Positions 61,390 through 64,000 of a DNA stretch of 64,000 nucleotides are shown in pieces (position 1 is the first letter of the stretch; the number at the start of each line of letters is the position of its first letter). The notes below the pieces were generated by a model that saw nothing but the letters and a program-made list of their open reading frames with translations, searched no databases and had not been told where the DNA came from. The stretch lies in NCBI GenBank assembly GCA_038025085.1, contig CM076148.1, forward strand, positions 19,006,001-19,070,000. Direction: 5' to 3'. The translations under genes were made by a program, and so were the position numbers. This DNA is from Tetragonia tetragonoides (Eukaryota > Streptophyta > Magnoliopsida > Caryophyllales > Aizoaceae).

Positions 61390-61900
61390 TGTTACGGTCC
61401 GCCTTTTCAAGTTGCGGGACGTGCGGCGCACTCTTGTCTCCTAGCGGCAAGAGTGCCAGCCGTACACAAGGAACGTCTTTGGGATGTCCGTGGAAGCAAG
61501 AGAGTGAGGGAGGGACGGAGTTTGAGAGAGGGGTTGGATGATGCACGCAATCAACACAGTTTAACAACAACAAGTATTGACATCAATACATCGATATGGA
61601 GGACTGCTTCCTCCATAAAGAGTCTTAAAAGGTTTATTCATTCTGACAGGAGTATACATCAACAGTGCATAACTTTCATACTCGACATCTACTCCTAAAA
61701 GCAAAAGAACTAGAAAGCTTAAAGACATGTCAAAGGATCGACATGCAGGAAGCGCCTTAGAGACATGTTACTAGGGAACTAGAAAGCGTAAAGACATCTC
61801 CAAGGGTCAACACGCAGGAAGCGCCTTAGAGACATATTACATTGCAAGGAAAGTAAAGGAAAGTTGTAAATTACAAGGTGTGAAGGGCGGAACCTAACAC
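61390..61900 (-). mobile_element. 5' LTR of Ty3/gypsy element, 511 bp
   Basis: On the minus strand it starts TGTTAGGTTCCGCC (at 61900) and ends GGCGGACCGTAACA (at 61390), giving TG...CA borders with 14-base imperfect inverted ends, immediately followed by the primer binding site. It contains an internal direct repeat (AACTAGAAAGC, AAAGACAT, AGCGCCTTAGAGACAT at about 61710 and 61775). The 3' LTR is not in the window. Confidence 0.85.
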
Positions 61901-63180
61901 AAAGAATGATTAAATTATATCGTCGTTATTATGAGATTTTTTAAGCATGTTTACTACTGTAAATATGAATTATAATTAGCATGTTGATATTATCATGTTT
62001 TGGGAATTAATTAGTCCATATGATGATTATTGGACAATTGTTGAATGGTGAATTATTAGTATTATTATGCTATTAATTATATGCTAATTGGTATGGGTAT
62101 TATTGAGTGCTAGTGAGCACCTATATATTATCGTTGAATGTCTTGGATGATTTGTGAATTTTTGGATATCATATTACCCTGCCGAAGTGCTGCCGAAATT
62201 GTGCTAGACATTATTTGTCATCATTATTGAGTCATCGTGATTATTGAATTAAAGCATGTTTAATCCTCATCGTATTGAATTATCATTATCGTCGTTATCT
62301 ACTATTCAATGTCAAGAGCATGAAATGAATTAGTAAGTCGTGGTCTCGTAGTACCACTTATGTCAACCAATGCAAATTATGTGAATTGAATTAAATGAGA
62401 GTAAGACTCCTAATGGATCCCTAGGAGTAGTCGAGCAATCGGGATTACACCTAATGGTATAGTTCAAGGGATGAGTGATTCCCAAGTTACTTATGGACAC
62501 CTCACAGTGGGTCTGGGATGGATCATTCCCCATTTATTAAGTCCTCTAGGCTCGTGTAATTGTACTAAAGATAGTGTGCACACTAGAGTCATTAAGTCCA
62601 TGGCGTGATTGTATCTTCGATGAACAGTATGAGTAATCGTTGTTCTATTCGCTCTCTTACATCTCTCTAATCAAGACGGATTGTCTATGTTGTATTTCGT
62701 ATGATCACTAAATAAGAATCGCATGTAAAAGAATGTCGTTATGCGTATGCTTGATTATATGCTTATGTGCGTATGCAAATGAATTTCAATGATTCTTCTA
62801 AAACCTCAGGTAACGTTTGTGAAATGTTTTTACTGGGTACAGATGACGTTTATTCAGTTTATCTGATTTTTGTTTCTCTTTTTTTCTTTTCTTTTCTTCT
62901 GTATTTTGTTTCCGTCATGGAAACCAAAATGCAGGTTTAGTTGATTGAGCACGTACACCTTGGAAGGTAGAGTTGGGGTCGATTTTTAGAACTTTTTCTG
63001 TTCAGTTTAGATCGTTGGGATTTTATTGGATTTAGCCCTTGAAGGCAAGTTGTAATAAATTGGTTTAATGGTTTTAGCTCACTATATAGACAACTCTAAT
63101 ATCAACTGTTTAGTTTGTTTAGTTACTTAGAAGCTCCTTTTGATGCCTAGTCTTTCTTTCTGCTTAGCATTTACTCCTAG
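61901..63180. other. Unassigned repeat-like sequence
   Basis: No ORF. Phrases such as TCCTAATGGATCCCTAGGAGTAG, GTTACTTATGGACACCTCACAG and GTGTGCACACTAGAGTCATTAAGTCC read like LTR or internal retrotransposon DNA, but I found no borders. Confidence 0.35.
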
Positions 63181-63534
63181 TGTAGACACCAAAAATTGTG
63201 TGTATAATAAGTCCCCATAAAAACCGATGATGAAAGGATTGGATTTTGCTCGAACTTGGATTACGAGAATAATTGCTCTGATGATTAGCCTAGTTTATTT
63301 GAATTAACCAGTGGAAGCCTTTTGTACAGGTGATCCAAACCAGTTGGACTCAATTCAATTGGAGTCCGAAACTGAGAGATAGGCCTCTTTGAACCTAAGG
63401 GCCCGAAAGGGAACCCAAACCCATGAGTCAACCCTTGGTCAAACAAGGAAGCTTAGTCAATCCCGTGTGGACCCCCTCGGAAGAGCCTCCCCCGCGTGAA
63501 AAACACGTCAGGCGCCTATACAGGCATGCCGCTC

Positions 63535-63662
63535 CAAGTCCAAGCGGCCACGTTTGGGCTCAAGCGGTGGCCTCTAGGACAAGCGGCTGTGCCGCTTCCC
63601 AAGCGGCTTGACCGCTTGTCCTGCCGGTTTGGCCGCTCGGCCTAGCTGTATGGCCGCCTGGA
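63535..63662. repeat. AAGCGGC / GCCGCTT inverted-word cluster
   Basis: CAAGCGG occurs at about 63540, 63560, 63579 and 63600, and CCGCTT or GGCCGC at 63591, 63611, 63631 and 63650. GC-rich and able to fold on itself, just upstream of the TATA box. Confidence 0.7.
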
Positions 63663-63733
63663 CCTTTTCTCGCGGACGGAAAATTTGAGGCCCATTCGAT
63701 TTCCGTGCCAAACCCTGGCAGCTCCCTCTCTTC

Positions 63734-63744
63734 TATATAAACAA
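63734..63744 (+). promoter_or_regulatory. TATA box of the probable LTR
   Basis: TCTATATAAAC in a GC-richer context, followed within 35-80 bases by CT-rich direct repeats (TTGGCAGTTTxTCTCTCAGG at 63767 and 63786). Confidence 0.5.
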
Positions 63745-64000
63745 ACCTTAGGGTTCAGTTGAAGAAGTTGGCAGTTTCTCTCTCAGGTTGGCAGTTTGTC
63801 TCTCAGGTGGGACACTCTCTCTCTCTCATATTAAACCAGAAGTTCTGATTCTACTAATTCTTTAGGGTTAGTCCTAGCACCACAAAATAAGCCTTCACAC
63901 TTTATCAAGAGCATGAATTCAAGCAATATAACCTAATAAGTTCATTGTGAGCAACCAGGTAATCCAACCTGAGGGTTTTTTTAATTATATTTATATTGCT

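Larger units (their letters stand above)
63181..64000 (+). mobile_element. Probable LTR of another retrotransposon (runs off window)
   Basis: TGTAGACACC at 63181 is a typical start of large Ty3/gypsy LTRs. About 550 bases on, a TATA box (TCTATATAAAC, 63734) is followed by a CT-rich leader, as in U3/R of an LTR. The 63423-63611 frame is probably not a gene. The 3' LTR end, primer site and TSD are not seen, so the call rests on the start and promoter only. Confidence 0.45.

Noticed and set aside
63423..63611. 62-residue frame with basic, Pro/Ala-rich protein
   Set aside because: It lies in the GC-rich repeat cluster of a probable LTR.

Overview
The window is nuclear DNA of a flowering plant. 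The evidence is long AT-rich introns with GT/AG borders, plant-only gene families (a CASP-like membrane protein, and BRCA1 with the plant RING-ePHD-BRCT layout), degenerate plant telomere repeats (TTTAGGG) and dense plant-type transposons. A eudicot fits; a Caryophyllales origin is only an impression from the style of the mobile-element proteins.

Layout. (1) 1-22 kb is a decayed transposon-rich block. It holds a C48/Ulp1-type protease pseudogene (103-3240), a FAR1/Mutator-like transposase pseudogene (4674-7230), an endonuclease-like fragment, a GRF zinc-finger pseudogene on the minus strand, a 5'-truncated LINE with a perfect 14-bp target-site duplication (TSD), a five-copy 165-bp tandem repeat, a hAT-type MITE, and a 'putative plant transposon protein' pseudogene that ends in repeated 66-nt exon modules. 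The palindromic octamer GGTGCACC and its variants recur through the non-coding parts of this block. (2) 22.9-24.7 kb holds telomere-like repeats, a 227-bp (AC)n array and a Stowaway MITE. (3) 27.4-34.9 kb is a complete 14-exon BRCA1 gene (990 codons by my splice model) with a Tourist-like MITE in intron 4. A coiled-coil gene of unknown role (35.4-36.6 kb, minus) converges on it. (4) 37.8-42.9 kb holds a LINE 3' fragment, an array of MITE copies in alternating orientation, a (TTA)n array and a second Stowaway MITE. (5) 43.3-49.1 kb is a three-exon CASP-like gene. Its intron 1 holds a long-TIR element with a hAT element nested inside; intron 2 holds a solo LTR. (6) 50.6-57.1 kb is a two-exon F-box/LRR gene on the minus strand. 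Its 5.6-kb intron holds an internally deleted LINE (19-bp TSD) interrupted by a second Tourist-like MITE, and a hAT MITE. (7) 57.9-64 kb is retroelement remains: a minus-strand LINE abutting a Ty3/gypsy gag with primer binding site and LTR, and a probable second LTR running off the right end.

Four host genes look intact: BRCA1 (DNA repair ubiquitin ligase), a coiled-coil protein, a CASP-like four-helix membrane protein and an F-box/LRR substrate receptor. They show no evident shared pathway. Almost everything else can be assigned to mobile DNA, often with exact insertion borders. Exon borders were placed by eye from reading frame, family conservation and GT/AG sites, not from transcripts.
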